From NCBI GenBank assembly GCA_964526785.1, contig CAZGMJ010000097.1, forward strand, positions 1 through 14,115: 14,115 bases of DNA, written 5' to 3'. Origin of the DNA: CAZGMJ01 sp964526785. GTDB taxonomy: Bacteria > Planctomycetota > Phycisphaerae > Sedimentisphaerales > Anaerobacaceae. This document shows, in pieces, positions 6,924 through 13,061 of the stretch. Made by a program: the position numbers and the translations under genes. Positions within the stretch are counted from its first letter, which is position 1; each line of letters starts with the position of its first letter. The notes below the pieces were generated by a model. That model was not told the DNA's origin, did no database searches, and saw only the letters and a list, made by a program, of their open reading frames with translations.

Positions 6924-7985
6924 CTATCGCACATCGCCTCGCGACGTTTGAGAAAGCCGGTCGCGGTCGCGAATCATCGTGCCGTCCGGCGACCCGCCTT
7001 CCTCCGTCTTGCGAATTCTGCCTCGTGGCGGAATGGGCTTCACCGCTGGCGTATCTTCAGAGCCCTCACCATCGGGAACAATCAACTCATCACCCGACAG
7101 CACCACTTCCACCGGAGCTTCGATCTCCGGATCGCGAGGCAGAGCCTCTCCATACTCGGCATCGGGGTTCTGCGACGGCGCTTCGATAGGCTGGCCGTCA
7201 GCCTTGCCCCAGTTCGTGACATGCACGCGAACATAAACAACGTCTCTGTCCACGGCCGGTGGGATTGCAGGCAAAGACGCCGCGGTGCTGTTGCTTCCGA
7301 GCAGCCGTTCGTACCATGGTTCGAGCGGTTCGGGATACCACGGCTGAGCCGTCGTACGAATAATCGCCCGCAGGTAGTAGATGCCCGGCTTCCTGAATCG
7401 GACGGGCACCCCCACCCTCGCATGCCCGATGCTGGGCCCCTTCCGCGCCGCTTTAGCCCCGTCCCTGCCGATAGTGATCCACGGACAGGCCACCTCCTCC
7501 GCAACCTCAGCGAGCGTCGCGTCATCCAGTTCGCACTCGACGCAACCGGCGCACAGGCACGCTTCACAACCACACAGATCGCATACACACGTCTTCCAGT
7601 CCGCATCCTCGCACTTGCACGCAACGCACCACTGCAGTTTCAGGGACGTCGCAAGCACGCCCGCCGATCCGGCGTACCACACGCCTTCGCTCTGCGGACT
7701 CAAACCGAACCACACCCTCGTTCCAACCCGAACCCGAAGCGAACCGGGCTTGCGAGCGAAATTCTCAGCCCCACCGCTCGGCAGATACCATGCGTCCGTG
7801 CTCCAGGCGGGCCGCCCGATCAAGGCCGCACGCGGCGACGCCACTATGTAGCGAATCACAGGCACCGGACGCGGAATTGGAATGGGACGACGAATCGCCG
7901 CCGTCGGCCGCTCCGCAGCCGGACATACCAACGCTAACCACAAAAATACACCCACCAGAGAACATACGATCACTTTGCGCATCAT
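6924..7985 (-). CDS. Secreted protein with a dense cysteine cluster, function unknown
   Basis: 353 aa from the ATG at 7985, chosen because TAATAGGAGG precedes it with a 6-base gap; a second ATG follows immediately. Residues 1-24 are a signal peptide (MMRKVIVCSLVGVFLWLALV...), so the protein is exported. A proline-rich stretch (RRPIPIPRPVPVI) follows, then a beta-rich domain with TRVWFGLSPQSEGVWYAG. The most striking part is residues 120-151, where 11 cysteines fall within 32 residues, mostly as CxC and CxxC pairs, mixed with acidic residues. That could be a metal-binding or disulfide-knotted loop. A second beta-rich part (GVPVRFRKPGIYYLRAIIRT, DRDVVYVRVHVTNWG) resembles an Ig-like strand pattern, and the C-terminus is charged, proline-rich and probably disordered. 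I do not recognise the family. The gene is 141 bases after the sigma factor gene and 92 before the beta-helix gene, so co-transcription is likely. Confidence 0.75.
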   Translation of the reverse strand: MMRKVIVCSLVGVFLWLALVCPAAERPTAAIRRPIPIPRPVPVIRYIVASPRAALIGRPAWSTDAWYLPSGGAENFARKPGSLRVRVGTRVWFGLSPQSEGVWYAGSAGVLATSLKLQWCVACKCEDADWKTCVCDLCGCEACLCAGCVECELDDATLAEVAEEVACPWITIGRDGAKAARKGPSIGHARVGVPVRFRKPGIYYLRAIIRTTAQPWYPEPLEPWYERLLGSNSTAASLPAIPPAVDRDVVYVRVHVTNWGKADGQPIEAPSQNPDAEYGEALPRDPEIEAPVEVVLSGDELIVPDGEGSEDTPAVKPIPPRGRIRKTEEGGSPDGTMIRDRDRLSQTSRGDVR

Positions 7986-8035
7986 AGTGCACCTCCTATT
8001 ATCCTGCAACTCCTGTCCATCTTATCAACTTCCTC

Positions 8036-8069
8036 TGCCAACATGCCCGCGGGTGCATTCCAGTCGGCA
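8036..8069 (-). repeat. Hairpin between sigma factor and Cys-rich gene
   Basis: TGCCAAC (8036-8042) pairs with GTCGGCA (8063-8069) with one wobble, and ATGC (8043-8046) pairs with GCAT (8055-8058). No T-run follows on the minus strand. It sits in the 141-base gap after the sigma factor stop and may modulate expression between the two genes. Nothing shows that it terminates transcription. Confidence 0.35.
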
Positions 8070-8126
8070 ACGTCAACGCTAACCAAAAAACATATTTGTC
8101 ATCATGCTCGTTCCGCCCCCCATCTC

Positions 8127-10022
8127 CTATCTGCCGAGCGATCCATCGACCAGCTTTGCCAGCCACCCAATCCCCGGCCCGGCTCGCGGCACGTTCAACC
8201 GGGAAACGCCGGGCTTGGCAAATTCCCCCCCTGCCGTCGCTGCATCCTGCAAATACCGGAACTCCAGCGACCCGACAGACTGCTCGCCTTCGAACAGGTC
8301 AATTCGCTCTATCAGGTCGTCCTCAAGATCGATCGTATACACCATCCGCACGGTCGGACAATAGACCGTCACTTGCGCCGAACCGTCCCCCCCCGCTTCG
8401 GTTTCGAACGGCAATCGCTGCCGCGCCGCATCCCGCCGAACCGTATCCACCGCGTGCAATCCCATCCACGGCCGCAGCAGGCCCGCAAAGAAGCTCTCCG
8501 GCCTGTACATACGGACCGCAGACTTGCCCCTCCTGCGCAGCGCAGCCCCCGCATCCGTATCAACAACTTCCACCTCCTGCCCCACCCTCAACCTCAGCCA
8601 GGGCCTGTGCTGCTTGTACGCACCGTACACGAACGCTATTCGCCCCGCCCCCGAGACCTCCTCGCCGCCCACACTGCCCGCGATCCGAAAATAGGTCCAG
8701 CCGCGGCGGTGCATGGCGTCGCGATTATCGATCGTCTGAGCGTTCGCCGGCCAGTCGCACCGGAAGTAATCCTCGTCCAGCACATTGTAATGGCGGGTGA
8801 CCCAGGGCTGATTACCGCCCGCCTCCGCACTCGCGGCCGCTATCACCAGCAAACCCTCGCCGGTGTTCGAAACAGACTGCATCTTCCTGCTTCCTCTGCC
8901 CCCCTGCATCTGCGAGATGAACTCCTTCATCTCAGAGCTGTCCGTCGGCAGCGTCATCACACTCAGGTCACCCGCATACATGCGGTGATTGTTGATATGC
9001 ACTTCGTTGTCACGATACACGTAATTGGCTTGTTCGTTCTGCAGATACTGAGAATACCCCCCGCCGTCAGGCGACCCCGCCTTGACCCGGATCATTAGCG
9101 GTTCGCCCGCACCCTTGGGATAATAGTACCACCGTTCTTCGCCCTGCGTCTCTGCCGGATCGAAAGAGCCGACAATCGCCTGGTTGCCGTTCAGTCCTCC
9201 CGGATGCGTTTGACCCGTGACGTACGGCTTGACGGCTACACCTCCGGCCGCCAATACCCCGGCCGTCGCCACCGACACAACCGCACTCTTGCTCGTCGCC
9301 AGCCCCGCTATTGCCGCAAGCGCCCCGACCTCAACAGTCGCCGCCGAGACCGAAACCTCCGCAGCCGCCGCCTCCGTCGGAGCCGTGATCTTGCCGAAAA
9401 CAACCAGCGCCGCCAGCAGCGAGCCCTTGCCGAAGCCGTTTCGAGACAACTGCTTCTGCAAAGATCGCTTCGCCCGCAGGAACAGCATCCGCGTGCTGAA
9501 TTCGCTGCATCCCATCGACTCGGCAATCTCCGCATACGACATCTCGTCGTAGCACCGCATCACCAGCACCGCCCGATGGCGCGTCTTCAGCCGCTTCATC
9601 GCCGCTGCGACGATCTCCTTCAATTCCTCGCTCACCATTGTCTGCAGTCCATCCTGTGCCTCTTTGAGCGTCCTGCTCCGGCCAAGCCCGGCCCGCGCCC
9701 CGGCGACCCGCCGCCGCGTGCTCTCTGTCCTGTGGTGCCTGCGCAGCTTGTTGGTCGCAATCCCATACAGCCACGGCCAGAACCGGTCCGCATCTCGTAA
9801 TTTGCCCAGTATTCTGCACATTTCGAATAAACTCTCCTGAACGATTTCCTGCCCGAGATCATCGTCGAGCGTCAGACGGTATGCAAACACGCTCAATCGC
9901 TCTCTGGCCCGCTCCGCCAGGCGTTCCAGACTCTCCTGGTCGCCTCGCTGGGCCTTCCTGACCAACTCGATGTAATCCCACTGCTCATTCATGACCGGGT
10001 CGTCATCACCCTTCTGATTCAC
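8127..10022 (-). CDS. Sigma-70-family (ECF-like) sigma factor fused to membrane segments and an extracytoplasmic domain
   Basis: 631 aa if started at the GTG at 10022; an ATG at 9992 is an alternative, neither having an ideal Shine-Dalgarno. Residues about 16-98 are region 2 (IELVRKAQRGDQESLERLAE through DADRFWPWLYGIATNKLRRHHR), the -10/core-binding part. About 132-192 are region 4 with its helix-turn-helix (EMSYAEIAESMGCSEFSTRMLFLRAKRSL). No region 1.1 or 3 is seen, as in ECF factors. Residues about 201-265 are alanine/valine-rich and hydrophobic and could hold one to three membrane segments. The last 365 residues form a beta-rich domain; its end (IERIDLFEGEQSVGSLEFRYLQ) recalls LolA/RseB-like folds, a weak resemblance. 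A typical ECF factor has about 190 residues, so this is three times the usual length. A fused sensor or self-inhibitory module that holds the sigma factor at the membrane is the natural reading. It heads a co-directional run of secreted-protein genes, its likely targets. Confidence 0.85.
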   Translation of the reverse strand: MNQKGDDDPVMNEQWDYIELVRKAQRGDQESLERLAERARERLSVFAYRLTLDDDLGQEIVQESLFEMCRILGKLRDADRFWPWLYGIATNKLRRHHRTESTRRRVAGARAGLGRSRTLKEAQDGLQTMVSEELKEIVAAAMKRLKTRHRAVLVMRCYDEMSYAEIAESMGCSEFSTRMLFLRAKRSLQKQLSRNGFGKGSLLAALVVFGKITAPTEAAAAEVSVSAATVEVGALAAIAGLATSKSAVVSVATAGVLAAGGVAVKPYVTGQTHPGGLNGNQAIVGSFDPAETQGEERWYYYPKGAGEPLMIRVKAGSPDGGGYSQYLQNEQANYVYRDNEVHINNHRMYAGDLSVMTLPTDSSEMKEFISQMQGGRGSRKMQSVSNTGEGLLVIAAASAEAGGNQPWVTRHYNVLDEDYFRCDWPANAQTIDNRDAMHRRGWTYFRIAGSVGGEEVSGAGRIAFVYGAYKQHRPWLRLRVGQEVEVVDTDAGAALRRRGKSAVRMYRPESFFAGLLRPWMGLHAVDTVRRDAARQRLPFETEAGGDGSAQVTVYCPTVRMVYTIDLEDDLIERIDLFEGEQSVGSLEFRYLQDAATAGGEFAKPGVSRLNVPRAGPGIGWLAKLVDGSLGR

Positions 10023-10065
10023 TCAAATCTGTAGTATATGTGCCGCCTGACGCACCAAACGTAAC

Positions 10066-10078
10066 GCCAATTATTATA
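10066..10078 (-). promoter_or_regulatory. Candidate -10 element upstream of the sigma factor gene
   Basis: A perfect TATAAT lies on the minus strand at 10078-10073, which would start transcription about 44 bases before the GTG. No good -35 hexamer is found 16-18 bases upstream, so the promoter may use another sigma factor, an activator, or autoregulation by the encoded factor. Confidence 0.35.
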
Positions 10079-10354
10079 GAATCTGCGCGCAATACCGCCA
10101 TTTCCCTTATTTCGGCCGAATTCGCCCTCCATTCCACTCCGCCGGCGCCTCCGCACCCGCGCGCGCGCCCAGAACCCTCGAAATGCTCGATAATCGGCCC
10201 AAATCGCCCATCCCGGCCGCAAAACGCCCTTTTTTCAGGACCCGCGCACAACACGAAAACCCCGCGACAAACCCGTACGGGCATCCACCCCCTGCATCAA
10301 TACCCGCCTGCCGCATCTCGCCCGGAAAAAAACACAAATGTACAAAAATTTCTG

Positions 10355-10382
10355 TTGACGCTTTTGCGCTATATGATAGACT
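10355..10382 (+). promoter_or_regulatory. Orphan plus-strand promoter
   Basis: TTGACG (10355-10360) and TAGACT (10377-10382) are 16 bases apart in an A/T-rich stretch (TATGATAGACTAAAAGG) that stands out from the GC-rich surroundings. The -35 matches the consensus at five of six bases, the -10 at four. No recognisable protein gene follows; the structured sequence downstream is listed separately. Confidence 0.5.
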
Positions 10383-10388
10383 AAAAGG

Positions 10389-10470
10389 TGGAAATTGGGT
10401 ATTAAGCCTATTAAAGCCCCTGCGGTTATCTCGCTTTTTCCTCTCCCTCCGCGCCGTGGGGGCTTCTTTC
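10389..10470 (+). ncRNA. Candidate small RNA or structured leader
   Basis: Transcription from the promoter at 10355-10382 would start near 10389. AAGCCCCTGCGG (10414-10425) pairs without interruption with CCGTGGGGGCTT (10454-10465), 12 base pairs of which two are G-U, enclosing a 28-base pyrimidine-rich loop. CTTTCC follows, a poor but T-containing tail. A frame starting with TTG at 10395 (67 aa, ending in a proline/threonine-rich stretch) overlaps but looks non-coding. It could be a small RNA of about 80 bases, or the remnant leader of a lost gene. Confidence 0.35.
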
Positions 10471-10631
10471 CATTATCTCCCGAATGCACCGCCCGACCGG
10501 TGACAAGCAACCCGGCAACAGAACCGACGGGAACCCCGGGGACGGACCCCGGAACAGACTCAGCCGAACCTTCAAAACTCACCCGAACAAGCCCTTAACC
10601 GCGTCGCGGGAAATCCCCTCCGAACCGAACT

Positions 10632-10680
10632 TGTCACCCTGAGCGAAGCGAAGCGAAGTCGAATGGGTCTGCCCGCGAAC
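10632..10680 (+). repeat. Degenerate dispersed repeat, copy A
   Basis: It begins TTGTCACCCTGAGCGAAGCG, continues with tandem AGCGA units, CGAATGGGTCTGCC and ends CGCGAAC. This is the type of 'GTCATTCTGAGCGAAG...' intergenic repeat found scattered through many bacterial genomes. A related longer copy follows about 45 bases later. The wider distribution is recalled, not checked. Confidence 0.45.
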
Positions 10681-10724
10681 AAACTCCACTCCAGCAGCGC
10701 GATAAGATATTCGACAAAACCCTG

Positions 10725-10830
10725 TCATTCAGAGTGTATCCCATACCCCGATACGGGACGCAGAGCCTTCGCCGAACGAAGCCGAATGGGCGGGCCGACG
10801 CGGAGGAATCTCGTCGCGAACACGCATTTC
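10725..10830 (+). repeat. Degenerate dispersed repeat, copy B
   Basis: It opens with CTGTCATTCAGAG, carries a small CCCGATACGGG hairpin near the start, then a CGAAGCCGAATGGGCGGGCC stretch matching copy A's CGAAGTCGAATGGGTCTGCC, and ends TCGTCGCGAACACGCATTTC, matching copy A's CCGCGAAC end. The shared order start-core-end supports two copies of one repeat family rather than chance. Confidence 0.45.
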
Positions 10831-10914
10831 CCCGGTGTCGCCAATCCACCAAAGCAAAGCGAAGCCCATTTCTGCATTTTGATCTTCGATTCTGAAGATG
10901 GATTCATTCCCTCT

Positions 10915-11988
10915 TCATTTCGAGCCGACGCTTACCGGCCCGCCTCCAATCACCGGGTTGCCGTCGGCATCACGATCGCTGGGCCGGCGGCACGTAAGGA
11001 CCATGTCGTCCACGTACATCGTGATGTCCATCAACGGATGAGTATGCAGCACCTCCTCGACGGCACATCTGTGCCCCGACGTCCGACCGGTGAGAACCTC
11101 ACCCCTCTTCAACATATTGAACGGCCTGACGCGCTTGCGCCAGTCGCGCTCGGAGTCGATGAGATAGACTGCACCGGCCACAACGCGCTCAACGCGGAAC
11201 GTCACGTCTGGATGTTGACTGCACGTAACCTCCTCGCCCTTCACAAACGGTCCGCCCTCCGTGTAGGTGATCTGGCCTGTGTAGGGCGAACTGTTCCAGT
11301 AGGTAAAAAGCAGCGCAGCGTCCGCATAGTCGTCCGGTTGCTTGAGCGTCTTGCGGTCGGTGATGTCCTTCAGCAATGCCCCGTTCTTATAGAAGCGGAT
11401 CCGCGCCCCGCCACCGCCGGCGACCGGCACGTCGTCCAGCTTCAGGTAGTATTCGTAGGTCTCCCACTGGTCCGGTACGATAGCTTCAGTCTGGTCCCCC
11501 AGCTTTGTCCATTTATGCTCGCCCTCGTAGATGTATTGAAACGGGACTTCCGACCCGGGCGGATTGATGTAAATGTCGTTGTAGCCTCGGTTCTTGCCCG
11601 CGGCATCGCTCGTGTGAATCCGTAAGAACTTCAACCGCGGCATCGCCGAATAGTCCATGCCCCTGGGCCAGAACGTGCGCACCCGCCACCACACCTCGTC
11701 GCCTTTCTTCAACTTTCGGGGAAAGTGGATACGGCCGCCCCATCGCCCGAAATTCTCGCGACCGCGCAGCGCGCTCAAAACAGCGCCCTGGCCTCTGCCA
11801 TAGAACTGTTCCCTGGTGTACCGCGTGCCTCCGCCGGCATCGAGGCCCGCTACCTTCTGCCCGATGACGCCGTCGTTGAAATCGTATATCACCGTCCAGC
11901 CGGCCGCGTCAATATGGACTGTTTCCGCCTTCGTCGAGACGCTGCCGACAACTCCGATCATTGCGGCAAGTATAAGATATCGTCTCAT
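10915..11988 (-). CDS. Secreted concanavalin-A-like (polysaccharide-lyase-like) protein with an inserted domain
   Basis: 357 aa from the ATG at 11988, which follows CAGGGAA by 8 bases and opens a signal peptide (MRRYLILAAMIGVVGSVSTKA). The longer frame to 12057 would bury it. Residues 25-240 and the C-terminus read as one beta-jelly-roll: VIYDFNDG at the start, VWWRVRTFWPRG, YNDIYINPPG, QWETYEYYLKLDD, IRFYKNGALLKDI, and near the end MYVDDMVLTCRRPS, the closing strand common in polysaccharide lyases and LamG-like glucan-binding domains. Between FTYWNSSPYTG and MDITMYVDD lies an insert of about 78 residues (241-318) with a KRGEVLTGRTSGHRCAVEEV motif like small beta-domains seen in phage tail and virion proteins. 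Probably a polysaccharide-binding or -degrading exported protein; catalytic residues cannot be assigned. It stands alone and is not in an obvious operon. Confidence 0.75.
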   Translation of the reverse strand: MRRYLILAAMIGVVGSVSTKAETVHIDAAGWTVIYDFNDGVIGQKVAGLDAGGGTRYTREQFYGRGQGAVLSALRGRENFGRWGGRIHFPRKLKKGDEVWWRVRTFWPRGMDYSAMPRLKFLRIHTSDAAGKNRGYNDIYINPPGSEVPFQYIYEGEHKWTKLGDQTEAIVPDQWETYEYYLKLDDVPVAGGGGARIRFYKNGALLKDITDRKTLKQPDDYADAALLFTYWNSSPYTGQITYTEGGPFVKGEEVTCSQHPDVTFRVERVVAGAVYLIDSERDWRKRVRPFNMLKRGEVLTGRTSGHRCAVEEVLHTHPLMDITMYVDDMVLTCRRPSDRDADGNPVIGGGPVSVGSK

Positions 11989-12147
11989 TGTTTTTGTTCC
12001 CTGTAGAACAATAATTATATGGTCCCGCATAAGATGCCGGGTTGGTCGCTTCTGCACTTATAAGATACCTTCGAATATCCGGCCAAAGGCGTGCTAAGGC
12101 CTATTTATCAATAGTTTGCAGATCATCCATCCATTTATTCCGGCGTT

Positions 12148-12396
12148 TTATCCAATCTCATCAATTAAAGCGATTTCATTAATACACAAAACCATCCTGG
12201 TATGATCGAGTCCTTTCCGATCACACTTTTTTTTGAACTTTCTCTCAAACTTCGACAATGTCGCTTCATCCCATAGGATGGTAACATATTTGCCGTCAAT
12301 TTCTTCTATGTAGCCGGTATAACCCGACAGATCCTTGCCTTTAAAATCAGGATCCTGTGTGCCATTCTTTACTCGGATGTGATCATCAGTTTTCAT
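12148..12396 (-). CDS. Small conserved-type hypothetical protein, SH3-like
   Basis: 82 aa from the ATG at 12396. The frame is open to 12468, directly after the lipoprotein stop, but those extra 24 codons coincide with an attC-like hairpin site, so the internal ATG is preferred; it lies about 20 bases past the GCGTTAT box and has no Shine-Dalgarno, as is common for integron cassette genes. The sequence (HIRVKNGTQDPDFKGKDLSG, GYIEEIDGKYVTILWDEATL, ending MVLCINEIALIDE) has the strand pattern of a small beta-barrel, with a G-x-G turn and a conserved-looking DPDF. I recall similar small proteins in planctomycetes, cyanobacteria and others, all without known function. No signal peptide. The block is more AT-rich than the host genes, suggesting acquisition. 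Confidence 0.65.
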   Translation of the reverse strand: MKTDDHIRVKNGTQDPDFKGKDLSGYTGYIEEIDGKYVTILWDEATLSKFERKFKKKCDRKGLDHTRMVLCINEIALIDEIG

Positions 12397-12410
12397 GTAA
12401 TGCGCTACGG

Positions 12411-12480
12411 GGATAACGCCATGAATCAGAACAAGAGGCAGCGGCAGCCCCCGGAGGCTCCTTTGCATTCATTTGTTACA
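12411..12480 (-). other. attC-like recombination site
   Basis: On the minus strand the site runs from ATGTAAC (fits the RYYYAAC simple-site end at 6 of 7 positions) to GCGTTATCC (the G^TTRRRY end, with mismatches). The flanking boxes are inverted: ATGAAT (next to TAACAA) and ATTCAT (next to GGCGTTA) pair exactly. Between them a hairpin AGCC/GGCT with a TCCGGG loop lies off-centre, and the two arms are of unequal length, giving unpaired bases as attC sites require. Length is about 70 bases, within the known range. The lipoprotein stop codon falls just inside one end and the next gene starts about 20 bases beyond the other, the usual cassette geometry. No integron integrase is present in the window. 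Confidence 0.5.
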
Positions 12481-12813
12481 TATCGCTTTCACATTTTCAA
12501 TGTCTTTCCGGGATTCATCCAGGGCCTTCCTTATTGCCGTATGCCCATGCGATGTGGTCCGCACAATAACAGTGTTTTCATCAGTGGGCTCGAATGGTCT
12601 ATATGTTCCACCAGCCTCCCTGACGATATTCTGATACTTATCCGTACCAATTCGAGCAATCTCGTCCTCAATAACGATACTCTTTATCAAAGCTGTTTCG
12701 GTTTCGGGATTAACCAGTGCATAGGAACGAGTTGTAATAGCCGGCGTAGATGCACATCCCGCCAGAGACACGATCCCAAATACAAACAACATACAAAAAA
12801 CACATCTCTTCAC
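12469..12813 (-). CDS. Small lipoprotein of unknown function
   Basis: 114 aa from the GTG at 12813, which is preceded by AAGAGGAG with a good spacing and opens a lipoprotein signal (KRCVFCMLFVFGIVSLAGC). The frame extends 20 codons upstream without any signal. The lipobox is LAGC with the acylated cysteine at residue 20, so the protein should be anchored to a membrane facing the periplasm or outside. The mature part (about 94 residues) has mixed strands and helices, a SYALVNPETETALIKSIVIE start, an EDEIARIGTDKYQNIVRE stretch and a helical C-terminus ending ESRKDIENVKAICNK. I do not recognise a family. The start codon lies about 26 bases past a GCGTTATG box and the stop falls inside the attC-like site, so the gene looks like one integron cassette. 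Confidence 0.7.
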   Translation of the reverse strand: MKRCVFCMLFVFGIVSLAGCASTPAITTRSYALVNPETETALIKSIVIEDEIARIGTDKYQNIVREAGGTYRPFEPTDENTVIVRTTSHGHTAIRKALDESRKDIENVKAICNK

Positions 12814-12835
12814 GACAGTTCTCCTCTTAATATCA

Positions 12836-12905
12836 TAACGCAAACGTTCACTCGCGGCCTTCTCGCCTCGCACCTGCCGACATCTCCGTCTCCGTCATGT
12901 TGGAA
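12836..12905 (-). other. Weak second attC-like site
   Basis: GCGTTATG on the minus strand (ending at 12836) sits upstream of the lipoprotein start in the same position as the GCGTTATCC box of the better site. A TTCCAAC/CATGACG segment about 67 bases away could be the other end. The arms pair poorly and the internal hairpin is weak, so only the right-hand box is convincing. The spacing matches that of the first site (about 65 bases). Confidence 0.25.
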
Positions 12906-12958
12906 CAGATTGCCTTGGTATCTCCCGATTGAAACGGCGACCATGTATACCAGTTCAT
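12848..12958 (-). CDS. Possible 36-aa small open frame
   Basis: ATG at 12958 is preceded by GGATGGAGAT, a plausible Shine-Dalgarno, and the frame runs 36 codons to TGA (12850-12848). The product starts MNWYTWSPFQSGDTK and ends in a basic stretch. It is GC-richer than its neighbours and its 3' part overlaps the weak attC-like site. It could be a small cassette gene or a chance frame. No family recognised. Confidence 0.2.
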   Translation of the reverse strand: MNWYTWSPFQSGDTKAICSNMTETEMSAGARREGRE

Positions 12959-12977
12959 ATCTCCATCCTTTCACGAC

Positions 12978-12999
12978 GGCTAATAGTCGCCGCTTAGCC
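12978..12999. repeat. Inverted repeat downstream of the RelA/SpoT-domain gene
   Basis: GGCTAA (12978-12983) pairs exactly with TTAGCC (12994-12999) around a 10-base loop; flanking ACG/CGT can extend it. It lies in the 100 or so bases after the RelA/SpoT-domain stop at 13062, near CTAAC words resembling recombination-site boxes. It could be a hairpin at the end of that transcript or part of a decayed attC. No T-run follows. Confidence 0.35.
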
Positions 13000-13061
13000 C
13001 CCGTTAGTTCTCGTTGGCAAGCTCATCAAATATCAATTTTCGCGATGAGATCTTTATTCCC

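Larger units (their letters stand above)
10023..10914. other. Large intergenic region between divergent-composition genes
   Basis: Nearly 900 bases without a convincing gene on either strand. It holds, from left to right: the -10 box of the sigma gene, a plus-strand promoter-like sequence with a strong hairpin (candidate small RNA), a proline/threonine-rich short frame to about 10598 that looks non-coding, two degenerate copies of a dispersed repeat (about 10632-10830), and a 6-bp inverted repeat ATCTTC/GAAGAT (about 10881-10898) just beyond the stop of the concanavalin-A-like gene. No run of T follows that last hairpin. Confidence 0.55.

Noticed and set aside
6753..7937. 394-aa plus-strand open frame
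   Set aside because: Antisense to the Cys-rich gene, with Arg/Pro/His-rich shadow composition. The minus-strand frame has a signal peptide and a proper Shine-Dalgarno.
8043..9098. 351-aa plus-strand open frame
   Set aside because: Antisense to the sigma factor gene, which has clear family motifs on the other strand.
10663..11625. 320-aa plus-strand open frame
   Set aside because: It overlaps the dispersed repeats and lies antisense to the concanavalin-A-like gene; no start signals or domains.
12058..12150. Third attC site after the SH3-like small gene
   Set aside because: TAAAACGCC at the stop codon and CTTTGGC about 60 bases on are only loosely like the end boxes, and the arms do not pair; it may be a decayed site but is not supported.
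12397..12468. 24-codon N-terminal extension of the SH3-like small gene
   Set aside because: It coincides with the attC-like hairpin, begins directly at the upstream stop codon, and the conserved-looking part starts at the internal ATG.
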